From: DAINBT01 sp036732785
Lineage (GTDB): Bacteria > Planctomycetota > Phycisphaerae > Sedimentisphaerales > SM23-30
NCBI GenBank assembly: GCA_964537505.1
Contig: CAZICK010000077.1
Location: 1-18,436 of the forward strand
Direction of reading: 5' to 3'
Length of the DNA: 18,436 bases
Part shown: piece after piece, positions 1 through 7,648 of the stretch
How positions within the stretch are numbered: the stretch's first letter is position 1
How the letters are laid out: the number at the start of each line of letters is the position of its first letter
Position numbers and translations under genes: made by a program
Notes under the pieces: generated by a model
The model's input: only the letters and a program-made list of their open reading frames with translations
Told to the model about the DNA's origin: nothing
Databases searched by the model: none

Positions 1-317
1 TGCCTTCTTTCGCTATCTTACCCATCTTAACATCAAAACTCATCAAAACATACTACAAACATAGTCCAAAGCAGGTACAAACATAGTGCAAACATAGTAC
101 AAACCACATCACTTTTCATCGGAATTCATCAGAATTTCGCCAAATTTCGCACTTTTTTCTTACCCATCTTACCTAATCGTTATAATCGTTACGCAAAAAT
201 AAGCACTTACGTCAAATTCGCACATCGAAAAATAACGACTTACAAACGCACATTTTCTCCCACCTCCTGCCTTCTGACTCCTTCCATCTTCCCTCTTTCT
301 TACTCGTGCCTGTTGCC
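1..317. other. AT-rich stretch with no supported gene
   Basis: No reading frame here has a convincing start, ribosome binding site and protein-like composition on either strand. The stretch is AT-rich and contains short direct repeats: CAAACATAGT occurs at 55-64, 78-87 and 89-98, and TAATCGTTA-like repeats lie at 174-191. A pyrimidine-rich stretch at about 255-300 leads into the hairpin at 318-355. It may be the non-coding flank of a gene beyond the left edge. Confidence 0.5.
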
Positions 318-355
318 TTCAGACTGACCGATTCTAACGAATCGGTCAGTCTGAA
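318..355. repeat. Perfect 17-bp inverted repeat (hairpin) with TAAC loop
   Basis: The arms 318-334 and 339-355 are perfect reverse complements around a 4-nt spacer, TAAC. The inner part, CGATTCTAACGAATCG, is identical to the core of the hairpin after hppA (3862-3891), while the outer stem differs but stays paired. No T-run follows on either strand, so a classical intrinsic terminator is not clear. It could end a gene lying to the left of the window or be a small dispersed palindromic element. Confidence 0.7.
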
Positions 356-434
356 TTGTGTTATTTACCAAACGACCAGGCTCAGCAAAGCCATAAAATC
401 AGAAAAAACAGACCTCGTCAGATTTTTTTTATAA

Positions 435-453
435 CTTCTTTGTCACAAAGAAG
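435..453. repeat. Short perfect palindrome upstream of rpsU
   Basis: CTTCTTTG (435-442) and CAAAGAAG (446-453) are perfect 8-bp arms separated by TCA. The palindrome is about 170 bp upstream of the rpsU start and just after an eight-T run (423-430). It could be an operator or a short hairpin in a leader; nothing in the sequence decides between these. Confidence 0.45.
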
Positions 454-625
454 ATATAAACACACCCAACGACCGCTCACAGGGCAAATATGTGCGAAAA
501 ATAGAAATTTTAGGACCAAAGCGGCGATTTTTCTTGAAGATATTAAAGCCTTGCGTAAACTGATGAGTTCTAATGTGTTGTGCCGATGATGTTAGTTTGG
601 AATAAGACGAAGTTGGAGCGTATGA

Positions 626-805
626 ATGATAAAAGTTAAAGCCAGAGGTGGCGAATCAATACAGCAAATGATGAAGCGATTCAAAAAAATGTGCGAAAAA
701 GAAGGCCTCATCAAGGATATCAAACGACAGAGCTATTACGAAAAACCGTCCGAAAAGAAACGCCGTCGAATGCGTAAGAGCAGATCCTATATCGACTTAT
801 ATTAG
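626..805 (+). CDS. rpsU: 30S ribosomal protein S21
   Basis: This encodes a 59-residue basic protein that reads as ribosomal protein S21, a small-subunit protein that acts in translation initiation near the anti-Shine-Dalgarno end of 16S rRNA. It begins MIKVKARGGESIQQMMKRF, has a central CEKEGLIKDIKRQSYYEKPSE segment and ends in the family's Arg/Lys-rich tail (KKRRRMRKSRSY). The length matches the family (about 58-71 residues). The ATG at 626 is chosen because GGAG (615-618) lies 7 nt upstream; the overlapping ATG at 622 runs into a stop after five codons. The gene stands alone, with 388 bp before hppA. No clear promoter or strong terminator was found. The identification is based on the sequence pattern and is firm. 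Confidence 0.93.
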   Translation: MIKVKARGGESIQQMMKRFKKMCEKEGLIKDIKRQSYYEKPSEKKRRRMRKSRSYIDLY

Positions 806-990
806 TAATGTCTGCTATATGCGGTAATTGAATGTGCATGGAAAAGCACGTCTTTATTTCGAGCTAAGGAAGGCAAAAAAATAGCCAGTAAATTTCAAGT
901 CAGCGCCTGTTATTCCCCAACCGCATTGATGCAGCCGTATTGTCGGGTTTCGCACGAGGGGCAAAGATCACATAAATTGAGCTGGGGGGG

Positions 991-1024
991 GTTGGACATT
1001 GAGCAAAAACATAGATTGTCCAAC
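991..1024. repeat. Separated inverted repeat GTTGGACA / TGTCCAAC
   Basis: GTTGGACA at 991-998 is perfectly complementary to TGTCCAAC at 1017-1024, with an 18-nt spacer. It begins within a G8 homopolymer (984-991) and is followed at once by the direct repeat AACGGATA. It lies about 170 bp upstream of hppA and could be a leader hairpin or a protein binding site. Confidence 0.4.
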
Positions 1025-1157
1025 GGATAACCTAACGGATAGCAGTATAGAAAATCCTGGCAATACTTTTTGTATCACCTTGGGATCAAATGAATTATGA
1101 AAAAGTAAAGTAAAATCGCAATCTCGAGTGCGGTTGGTACAAAATTAATGTTAGTCT

Positions 1158-1172
1158 GCCGGTTTTACCGGC
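1158..1172 (+). promoter_or_regulatory. Small hairpin just upstream of the hppA ribosome binding site
   Basis: GCCGGT (1158-1163) and ACCGGC (1167-1172) pair perfectly around TTT. The hairpin ends 8 nt before the AAAGGAGA ribosome binding site (1181-1188), so in the mRNA it would stand immediately 5' of the site without covering it. A role in mRNA stability or initiation is possible but unproven. Confidence 0.4.
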
Positions 1173-1193
1173 GAAAATTGAAAGGAGATTACC

Positions 1194-3842
1194 TTGAACG
1201 GGTCGAAATTAACAAAAAATCGATGTGGATTGTTGTTGGTTTTGTCGGTTTGCAGCTTTTTTATGTTCATAGCGACAAATACAGCATGGGGACAGGAAGA
1301 GTTGGTAGCTGAACCGGCCGGCGAAGATGCAGGGATAGGGTTTTCCATATTCGAATGGCCCATGGTGATCTGGTGGTTGGCGCCGATAGGTTCGATATTA
1401 GCACTGATATGGGCGTGGAAGATGTATAAACTGGTGAAAGATTCGCCCGAAGGTGATGAAAGGATGAAGGAAATCGCCAACTATGTGCGGGAAGGGGCGA
1501 TGGCGTATCTGAAACGGCAATATACGGTGGTGGCGTTTTTCTTTCTGATAGTGTGTATTATTCTCTACATTATGGGGCGGATCGGCGTACAGCATCAACT
1601 GGTCTTTATCGCGTTTCTGACGGGTGGGTTTTTCAGTGGTTTGTGTGGATTTCTGGGTATGAAGACGGCCACCATGGCCAGCAACCGGACGGCGCAGGGC
1701 GCCAAAGAAAGCCTTAACAAAGGGCTTCAGGTAGCCTTTAGAGCTGGTGCCGTTATGGGGCTGGTAGTAGTGGGATTCGGCCTTTTGGATATTGCGATGT
1801 GGTTTTTGATTTTGGCCAAGATCGCACCGCTATGGGGCTACCACATGGACCTGGTGGAGATTACGGTGGTTATGCTTTGCTTTGGTATGGGAGCTAGTTC
1901 GCAGGCGTTGTTCGCCCGTGTGGGCGGTGGTATCTATACCAAGGCTGCCGACGTTGGGGCTGACCTGGTGGGTAAGGTTGAGGCGGGGATCCCGGAAGAT
2001 GATCCGCGTAACCCTGCTACCATTGCTGATAACGTGGGCGATAACGTAGGCGATGTGGCCGGGATGGGCGCTGACCTTTATGAGAGCTATTGCGGGTCGA
2101 TTTTGGCGACGGCGGCGCTGGGTGTGGCGGCGGTGGCGGCGATTGGGCTTAGCGGTGATGATATAGTTAAACATCAGGCGCAAATGATGGCGCTGCCGAT
2201 GGTGTTGGCGGGGATCGGTATCGTCATGAGTATCATTGGTATTTTGATGGTGCGTACCAAGGAAGACGCTACTATGAAGGATTTGCTGGGGGCGCTGAGC
2301 CGGGGGATCAACGCCAGTAGCGTTTTGATCCTGGCAGCGACATTCCTGTTCAGTTTTTTCCTGCTGCGTGATATACCGGGCGTCCAATGGTGGGGCATGT
2401 CTTTGTCAGTTCTTTCGGGATTGATCGCGGGCATATTGATCGGTAAGAGCACGGAGTACTATACGAGTTACGAATACAAACCGACACAGAGGCTTAGCGA
2501 ACAATCGGAAACCGGACCGGCAACGGTGATTATTGGTGGCATTGCCCTGGGAATGAAAAGTACGTGGGCGGCATTGCTTACGATTATGGCGGCGATTATG
2601 GCGGCGTTCGCTTTTGCGGGCGGTTTTACGCATTTTGCGCTGGGTCTTTATGGTGTGGGTATTGCGGCGGTCGGTATGCTGGCGACGCTGGGTATTACCC
2701 TGGCGACGGACGCTTATGGGCCGATCGCAGATAATGCCGGCGGTAACGCGGAGATGACCGGCCAGGAACCCCATGTGCGTAAGCGCACGGATGCGCTGGA
2801 TAGCCTGGGCAATACGACCGCGGCGACAGGCAAGGGTTTTGCTATTGGTTCGGCGGCGCTGACGGCGCTGGCATTGCTGGCGGCATACGTGGAAGAAGTG
2901 CGTGTCGGACAGAATCGTCAGGCGATGGAATTCGTAAACTCCATGGTTGTGGCCAGTCAACCGGTCGAAAAAGACGCGGTCTATTATCTGGGGTACAGTA
3001 AGTACGCCCGAGTGACGACAGCAAAGCAGGGCGGGGCAAAATACAAGCCCAGCGAAGTGGAATGTCTGATGGATTTGGCGCATTTGAAAATAACTTCAAA
3101 CGGCCAGGCGATTGCCGTGGGCACGACAGTAGAACTGGGAACAGCTAATGATCAGAATGTTTCACTGGGCAGTGTGGCGGATACCGACAAAAAAGTCGAG
3201 TTAGTTTCGGCGAGGAATGCGTCGTTGCTGCAATATATGGATTTCTATGGTGTGCATCTGATGAATCCGCAGGTATTGTGTGGGGTGTTCGCCGGGGTAC
3301 TGCTGGTGTTCCTGTTCTGTGCGTTGACGATGGAAGCGGTCGGCCGAGCGGCATACGCTATGGTTATAGAGGTTCGCCGCCAGTTCAAGGAGATACCCGG
3401 CATAATGGAAGGAACCGGCAAGCCGGATTATGCCCGGTGTGTGGCTATCTCGACGGCAGGCGCACAGAAAGAAATGGTTATCCCATCATTGCTGGCCCTG
3501 GTGGCGCCGGTGTTGGTGGGGTTGGTTTTGGGTGTGCCAGGTGTTATGGGTTTGTTGGTTGGCGGATTGACCTGTGGTTTTGGGATAGCGATTTTCATGG
3601 CCAACGCCGGGGGCGCCTGGGATAACGCCAAGAAGTACATTGAGACTGGTGAGTTGGGCGGTAAAGGTTCCAAGAACCACAAGGCCGCCGTGGTGGGCGA
3701 TACGGTCGGTGACCCGTTCAAGGATACTTCCGGGCCGAGCCTGAATATTCTGATCAAATTGATGAGTATGGTTTCGGTGGTATTTGCGGGCTTGATAGTG
3801 AAATATGCCCCGATAATTGCTGAGATGCTTGGGCTGGGCTGA
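1194..3842 (+). CDS. hppA: Membrane-bound cation-pumping pyrophosphatase, K+-dependent type
   Basis: This integral inner-membrane enzyme hydrolyses pyrophosphate and uses the energy to pump H+ or Na+ outward. The family signatures are all present: the PPi/Mg site DVGADLVGKVE (from D253) running into PEDDPRNPATIADNVGDNVGD, the NAGGNAEMTG block (514-523), and the C-terminal GGAWDNAKK (D810) and GDTVGDPFKD (835-844) motifs. The sequence GNTTAATGKG (539-548) has Ala543 and Gly546 where K+-independent enzymes carry Lys and Thr, so it is of the K+-requiring type; the pumped ion was not determined. The TTG start at 1194 is supported by the strong site AAAGGAGA 5 nt upstream. At 882 residues it is longer than the usual 670-770: residues 1-33 look like a signal peptide ahead of the first usual helix, and about 110 extra residues (566-688) are inserted between two core helices. 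It is followed by a hairpin terminator. Confidence 0.96.
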   Translation: MNGSKLTKNRCGLLLVLSVCSFFMFIATNTAWGQEELVAEPAGEDAGIGFSIFEWPMVIWWLAPIGSILALIWAWKMYKLVKDSPEGDERMKEIANYVREGAMAYLKRQYTVVAFFFLIVCIILYIMGRIGVQHQLVFIAFLTGGFFSGLCGFLGMKTATMASNRTAQGAKESLNKGLQVAFRAGAVMGLVVVGFGLLDIAMWFLILAKIAPLWGYHMDLVEITVVMLCFGMGASSQALFARVGGGIYTKAADVGADLVGKVEAGIPEDDPRNPATIADNVGDNVGDVAGMGADLYESYCGSILATAALGVAAVAAIGLSGDDIVKHQAQMMALPMVLAGIGIVMSIIGILMVRTKEDATMKDLLGALSRGINASSVLILAATFLFSFFLLRDIPGVQWWGMSLSVLSGLIAGILIGKSTEYYTSYEYKPTQRLSEQSETGPATVIIGGIALGMKSTWAALLTIMAAIMAAFAFAGGFTHFALGLYGVGIAAVGMLATLGITLATDAYGPIADNAGGNAEMTGQEPHVRKRTDALDSLGNTTAATGKGFAIGSAALTALALLAAYVEEVRVGQNRQAMEFVNSMVVASQPVEKDAVYYLGYSKYARVTTAKQGGAKYKPSEVECLMDLAHLKITSNGQAIAVGTTVELGTANDQNVSLGSVADTDKKVELVSARNASLLQYMDFYGVHLMNPQVLCGVFAGVLLVFLFCALTMEAVGRAAYAMVIEVRRQFKEIPGIMEGTGKPDYARCVAISTAGAQKEMVIPSLLALVAPVLVGLVLGVPGVMGLLVGGLTCGFGIAIFMANAGGAWDNAKKYIETGELGGKGSKNHKAAVVGDTVGDPFKDTSGPSLNILIKLMSMVSVVFAGLIVKYAPIIAEMLGLG

Positions 3843-3861
3843 TTTGACGGTTATTAATTCG

Positions 3862-3893
3862 AACTGGACGATTCTAACGAATCGTCCAGTTTT
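3862..3893 (+). terminator. Hairpin after hppA, probable terminator
   Basis: A 13-bp perfect stem (3862-3874 with 3879-3891) and TAAC loop begin 20 nt after the hppA stop codon and run into a short T-run. The loop and inner stem match the hairpin at 318-355. The short T-run makes termination likely but not certain. The next sequence carries the 7-mer GGCACGA twice in tandem. Confidence 0.65.
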
Positions 3894-4189
3894 AAGGCAC
3901 GAGGCACGAGTAGTCATGGGGTCGTTATTGTGTTTATGCCTTATAACTGAGTGCCAGTAAAGTAGTTGCGCATGTTTGCCAGCTTAAAAGAGGAGGCGAA
4001 ATTACGGCTGGGGTCGCCGCCGGGCGCGGTATGCAGCAATTTCTGGTAGTTTCCGGTGGTATTGGGCAAACCTTTTACATTTTCCTGCCGATAAGATAAA
4101 AGCCTATGGAAGTTGTTGTGCAGCAAGGATATAGGACGATTATGGTGGTGTCCGATAACTCAAAGGCAAAAGATATCCCCCATTAGCTC
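3894..4189. other. Intergenic stretch with no supported gene
   Basis: This lies between the hppA hairpin and the clpC promoter. A 61-codon minus-strand frame (3941-4126) begins with TTG without a ribosome binding site and resembles nothing I recognise. No RNA gene and no HrcA/CIRCE-type operator (GCACTC with an inverted copy) was seen. Confidence 0.5.
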
Positions 4190-4218
4190 TTGAATAAAAC
4201 GGTAAAATCAAGTAGAAT
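4190..4218 (+). promoter_or_regulatory. Sigma-70-like promoter of clpC
   Basis: TTGAAT (4190-4195) and TAGAAT (4213-4218) are separated by exactly 17 nt, about 42 nt upstream of the clpC start. A TATAAT also overlaps at 4218-4223 but would give a 22-nt spacer. No CIRCE or CtsR-like operator was recognised near it, so stress control of clpC is not visible from sequence. Confidence 0.6.
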
Positions 4219-4259
4219 ATAATGGATACACAAGAAAAACTGCATTAGCGGAGAGAACC

Positions 4260-6776
4260 ATGTTTGAAAGATTTACTGATCGGGCACGTAAAGTGATGGC
4301 TCTGGCGAATCAGGAAGCCCAGAGGTTCAATCACGAGTATATCGGTACGGAACACATCCTGTTGGGTTTGGTTAAAGAGGGCAGTGGTGTGGGCGCCAAT
4401 GTACTGAAGAACCTCGAAGTTGATCTGCGCAAGGTTCGTCTGGAGGTGGAGAAACTGGTCAAGAGCGGCCCGGATATGGTAACCATGGGTAAACTTCCCC
4501 AAACCCCGCGTGCCAAGAAGGTTATCGAATATTCGATAGAAGAGGCCCGTGCGTTGAACCATAACTATGTGGGTACCGAACATCTGTTGTTGGGAATTCT
4601 GCGGGAAAATGAAGGAGTGGCGGCGCAGGTTTTGATGAGTCTGGGTCTGAAGATGGAAGAAGTACGTGAAGAAGTACTGAATCTTCTTGGGGCTGGAATG
4701 GACGTTGAATCCGGGGCCTCCATGACGGGCATGGCGCGTGGCGAGCGGAGCAAGAGCGACAAGAGCAAAACGCCGGCCCTGGACAGTTTCGGCAGAGACT
4801 TAACGGAATTGGCTACTCAGGGTCAGCTTGATCCTGTTATTGGGCGTTCCAGGGAGATAGAACGAGTTATACAGATTTTGTGTCGTCGGACCAAGAATAA
4901 CCCGGTATTACTGGGCGAAGCGGGCGTCGGCAAGACGGCAATCGTAGAGAGTCTGGCACAGAAGATTGTCGGTCATGATATACCGGAACTGCTGGCGGAA
5001 CGGCGCATAGTGGTTTTAGATCTGGCGATGATGGTAGCCGGGACCAAGTATCGCGGGCAATTCGAGGAACGCATCAAAGCGGTGATGAACGAGGTGCGTC
5101 GCGCCAAGAATGTGATACTGTTTATCGATGAGCTGCACACCCTGGTGGGCGCCGGCGGTGCAGAGGGGGCCATTGACGCATCTAATGTTCTCAAGCCGGC
5201 TTTGTCTCGCGGCGAAATACAATGTATCGGCGCGACAACGCTGGACGAATACCGCAAGTATATTGAAAAAGACAGCGCCCTGGAGCGAAGGTTCCAGACG
5301 ATTATTGTTGAACCGCCGACTAAGAGTGAAACTCATGCGATACTCAATGGTCTTCGGGACCGCTACGAGGCACATCATCGAGTTCGGTTTGTTGACGAAG
5401 CATTGATTGCGGCGGTCGATCTTTCGTGTCGATATATCACCGGACGGTGCCTGCCCGATAAGGCAATCGATGTGATCGATGAGGCGGGTGCTCGTGTAAG
5501 GCTCAAATGCATGACCAAGCCGCCCGATCTGACCGATCTGGAACTGGAAATCGAACGATTACAGAACGAAAAAGACGAAGCTGTCAAGAACGCCAACTAT
5601 GAGCGGGCAGCGTCTCTGCGTGATGAGTCGGAAAGGGCCATTCAGCGTAAAGAAGAGTTGCAGAAAAGATGGCGTGAGTCAAATAACGAAGTAGATGGGA
5701 TAGTGGATGAGGAAGTTATCGCGGAGGTGGTGAGCAACATAACCGGCATACCACTGACACAACTGAAAAAGGAGGAAGTGACCCGTCTGCTGGAACTGGA
5801 GGCGGAACTTCATAAGCGTGTGATCAGCCAGGATGAGGCGATCAGCGTTGTGGCCAAGAGCGTACGGCGTTCGCGCAGTGGATTAAAAGATCCGAATCGG
5901 CCCATGGGCTGTTTTATTTTTATCGGGCCGTCCGGCGTAGGTAAGACGCTGCTGGCGCGGGCCCTGGCGGAATTCATGTTCGGAGATGAAGATTCGCTGA
6001 TTCAATTGGACATGAGCGAGTATATGGAGAAACATAATGTTTCGCGGCTGGTGGGTGCGCCTCCGGGATATGTGGGCTACGAAGAAGGGGGACAGTTGAC
6101 CGAACAGATCAGACGGCGTCCTTATGCGGTGGTTTTGCTCGATGAGATTGAAAAGTCGCATAGTGATGTTTCCAATATGCTGCTTCAGATTATGGAGGAA
6201 GGCAGACTTACGGATAGTTTTGGTCGTCATGTTGATTTTCGCAACACCATATTGATAATGACCAGTAACATCGGGGCTGATCTGATCAAGAACCAGGCGG
6301 GCTTTGGTTTCGGAAAGCGATCTGTCGAGGCAAACTACGAAAAGATGAAGGAAATGCTGAAGAAGGAAGTGGACCGTCATTTTCGTCCGGAGTTCCTTAA
6401 TCGGCTTGACGATCTAATTGTATTCAAGGCCCTGACGCGTGAAAACCTACAAAGTATCGTTGAGTTCGAGTTGAAAAAGGTTTTCGGCAGGTTGTCAGAA
6501 CAGGGTTTGCAACTGGACTTGTCAGACGAAGCGAAAGAATTCTTGATCGACGAAGGTTATAATCCGGAGTTTGGGGCACGTCCGTTGCGTCGGGCCATCG
6601 AGCGTCATGTCGAAGATCCGCTTAGCGAGGATATTTTGCGTGGTCGATTCAAAGGTTTCAACGGGATAAAGGTTACTCGCATGGGTAATCGTCTGAATTT
6701 TGAGGGGGAGAAGATTCCGCAGGAGAAGCCAGGTGAAAGTAAAAACAAGCCGACGGAAGTTTCACAAGTCACATAG
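4260..6776 (+). CDS. clpC: ATP-dependent Clp protease ATP-binding subunit ClpC
   Basis: This is an 838-residue Hsp100/AAA+ unfoldase that feeds proteins to ClpP in the cytoplasm. Domain order: two N-terminal Clp repeats (about 1-142), first AAA+ domain with Walker A GEAGVGKT (219-226) and Walker B VILFIDELH (D290/E291), a short middle domain with a UVR-type coiled segment (about 432-467) typical of ClpC rather than ClpB, and second AAA+ domain with Walker A GPSGVGKT (556-563) and Walker B LLDEIEK (D628/E629). The ClpP-docking loop is probably at AGFGF (680-684), the place of the IGF/VGF tripeptide in relatives. The ATG at 4260 has GGAGA 5 nt upstream and starts the canonical MFERFTDRARKVM. 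The short, polar C-terminus is variable in the family. clpP and mcsAB-type partners are not next to it. Confidence 0.97.
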   Translation: MFERFTDRARKVMALANQEAQRFNHEYIGTEHILLGLVKEGSGVGANVLKNLEVDLRKVRLEVEKLVKSGPDMVTMGKLPQTPRAKKVIEYSIEEARALNHNYVGTEHLLLGILRENEGVAAQVLMSLGLKMEEVREEVLNLLGAGMDVESGASMTGMARGERSKSDKSKTPALDSFGRDLTELATQGQLDPVIGRSREIERVIQILCRRTKNNPVLLGEAGVGKTAIVESLAQKIVGHDIPELLAERRIVVLDLAMMVAGTKYRGQFEERIKAVMNEVRRAKNVILFIDELHTLVGAGGAEGAIDASNVLKPALSRGEIQCIGATTLDEYRKYIEKDSALERRFQTIIVEPPTKSETHAILNGLRDRYEAHHRVRFVDEALIAAVDLSCRYITGRCLPDKAIDVIDEAGARVRLKCMTKPPDLTDLELEIERLQNEKDEAVKNANYERAASLRDESERAIQRKEELQKRWRESNNEVDGIVDEEVIAEVVSNITGIPLTQLKKEEVTRLLELEAELHKRVISQDEAISVVAKSVRRSRSGLKDPNRPMGCFIFIGPSGVGKTLLARALAEFMFGDEDSLIQLDMSEYMEKHNVSRLVGAPPGYVGYEEGGQLTEQIRRRPYAVVLLDEIEKSHSDVSNMLLQIMEEGRLTDSFGRHVDFRNTILIMTSNIGADLIKNQAGFGFGKRSVEANYEKMKEMLKKEVDRHFRPEFLNRLDDLIVFKALTRENLQSIVEFELKKVFGRLSEQGLQLDLSDEAKEFLIDEGYNPEFGARPLRRAIERHVEDPLSEDILRGRFKGFNGIKVTRMGNRLNFEGEKIPQEKPGESKNKPTEVSQVT

Positions 6777-6805
6777 GTCGGCGTCTGTGGGCAAATGAAT
6801 ATTAC

Positions 6806-6842
6806 GGGAGTTCCCCCAGGAAACCGGGAAACTCCCATTTTT
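6806..6842 (+). terminator. Intrinsic terminator after clpC
   Basis: GGGAGTT (6806-6812) pairs with AACTCCC (6830-6836), extended by CCC/GGG with one bulged A, around a loop of about 10 nt, and is followed by ATTTTT. It lies 30 bp after the clpC stop, in the convergent gap with scpB. The minus strand shows no T-run after the stem, so it probably serves clpC only. Confidence 0.75.
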
Positions 6843-6871
6843 GTGCGTGATCGTGAAGCTTCTTCAATCGT

Positions 6872-7648
6872 TTACTGTGGTTTTTTGAGGTCTTCGGCGG
6901 TTGGCAGATCTTCGAGGTTGTTCAGGCCGAAGACTTCGAGGAATTTTCTGGTGGTGCCGTACAGCAGAGGTCTGCCAAGCTCTTCGGCACGTCCGACGAT
7001 TTTAACCAGTCCCTTTTCGGCTAACTGCCGGACCATCTCGCCCGCTCCGACGCCCCGGATACTCTCGATATCGACCCGTATGATCGGTTGTTTGTAAGCG
7101 ATAATGGCCAAGGTTTCCAGAGCGGCCGGTGAGAGTTTGGTTTCACTGCGGACCTTTATGAGTTTGCGGAGCCAGGGGTTGAACTGCGGCTGAGTGAGCA
7201 TCTGGTATCCGCCGGCGATGGACTCGATCCGAAAAGTGCAGTTCATCTGCCGGTATTTGCAGTTCAACTGGTCGATATGCTCGCTGATTTGTTTTGTGGT
7301 GCCGGCGTCGATGATTTCACGGAGCTTGATCGCTGTGATCGGCTCGTCGGCGGCAAAAAGGATCGCTTCGATGACAGAAGCGGTGGTTATTTCATGTTCG
7401 TCCTGATCGGGTTGGTCGTCCTGATCGGGTTGATCGTCCTGGTCGGTATCAAATTGTGGGTCGGGTTGATCGTTGTCAAACTGTGGGTCAGGTTGATCCG
7501 AGCCGGACAGTGGGTCAGGCTGATCCGAATCGAACAGTGGGTCAGGGTCAGTGGCTGGCTCGGCCGGGGTTTCCTGGTCCTGGCCGGTCGAGGGAACGAG
7601 TTCTTCCCGGTCAGACTCGTTGTAGTTATCTCTTTTGTTGTCCTGCAC
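6872..7648 (-). CDS. scpB: Segregation and condensation protein B (ScpB) with repetitive acidic N-terminus
   Basis: ScpB dimers bind the kleisin ScpA in the SMC-ScpAB condensin that compacts and segregates the chromosome. The protein has 258 residues. Two winged-helix domains are visible: about 87-165 (ASVIEAILFAADEPIT) and 170-245, the latter with the hallmark LSPAALETLAIIAYKQPI (172-189) and GRAEELGRPLLYGTT (219-233), ending in FLEVFGLNNLEDLP. The first 86 residues are extra: a Ser/Asp/Gln/Pro-rich, strongly acidic tail with 9-residue (DQPDPQFDN) and 6-residue (DQDDQP) tandem repeats. The GTG start at 7648 is preceded on its strand by GAGG with a 6-nt spacer. scpA is not adjacent, which departs from the common scpA-scpB pairing. 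It is convergent with clpC. Confidence 0.94.
   Translation of the reverse strand: MQDNKRDNYNESDREELVPSTGQDQETPAEPATDPDPLFDSDQPDPLSGSDQPDPQFDNDQPDPQFDTDQDDQPDQDDQPDQDEHEITTASVIEAILFAADEPITAIKLREIIDAGTTKQISEHIDQLNCKYRQMNCTFRIESIAGGYQMLTQPQFNPWLRKLIKVRSETKLSPAALETLAIIAYKQPIIRVDIESIRGVGAGEMVRQLAEKGLVKIVGRAEELGRPLLYGTTRKFLEVFGLNNLEDLPTAEDLKKPQ
7391..7549 (-). repeat. In-frame tandem repeats encoding the acidic tail of ScpB
   Basis: Coding repeats of 27 nt (DQPDPLSGS, DQPDPQFDN, DQPDPQFDT; residues 42-68) followed by 18-nt repeats (DQDDQP, DQDDQP, DQDEHE; residues 69-86), with a degenerate first unit at residues 34-41. Unit lengths are multiples of three, so gain or loss keeps the frame. Such arrays often vary in number among strains. 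Confidence 0.8.

Larger units (their letters stand above)
806..1193. other. Intergenic region / hppA leader with secondary structure
   Basis: No complete gene is supported between rpsU and hppA. The stretch holds a run of eight G (984-991), a separated 8-bp inverted repeat (991-998 with 1017-1024), a direct repeat AACGGATA (1022-1029, 1034-1041) and a small hairpin near the hppA start (1158-1172). One plus-strand frame is open from 809 to 1030 without a start codon near its beginning; it may be a gene remnant or chance. I could not find a convincing -35/-10 pair for hppA. Confidence 0.45.

Noticed and set aside
356..589. 77-codon plus-strand frame upstream of rpsU
   Set aside because: TTG start inside the hairpin arm region, no ribosome binding site, no recognisable protein pattern.
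999..1103. 34-codon frame starting TTG after the G8 tract, a possible leader peptide
   Set aside because: No clear promoter or coupling to hppA and no codon pattern suggesting attenuation.
3941..4126. 61-codon minus-strand frame between hppA and clpC
   Set aside because: TTG start without ribosome site; no family resemblance; likely chance frame in intergenic DNA.
4100..4259. CIRCE or CtsR operator ahead of clpC
   Set aside because: No GCACTC/GAGTGC dyad or heptad repeat was found.
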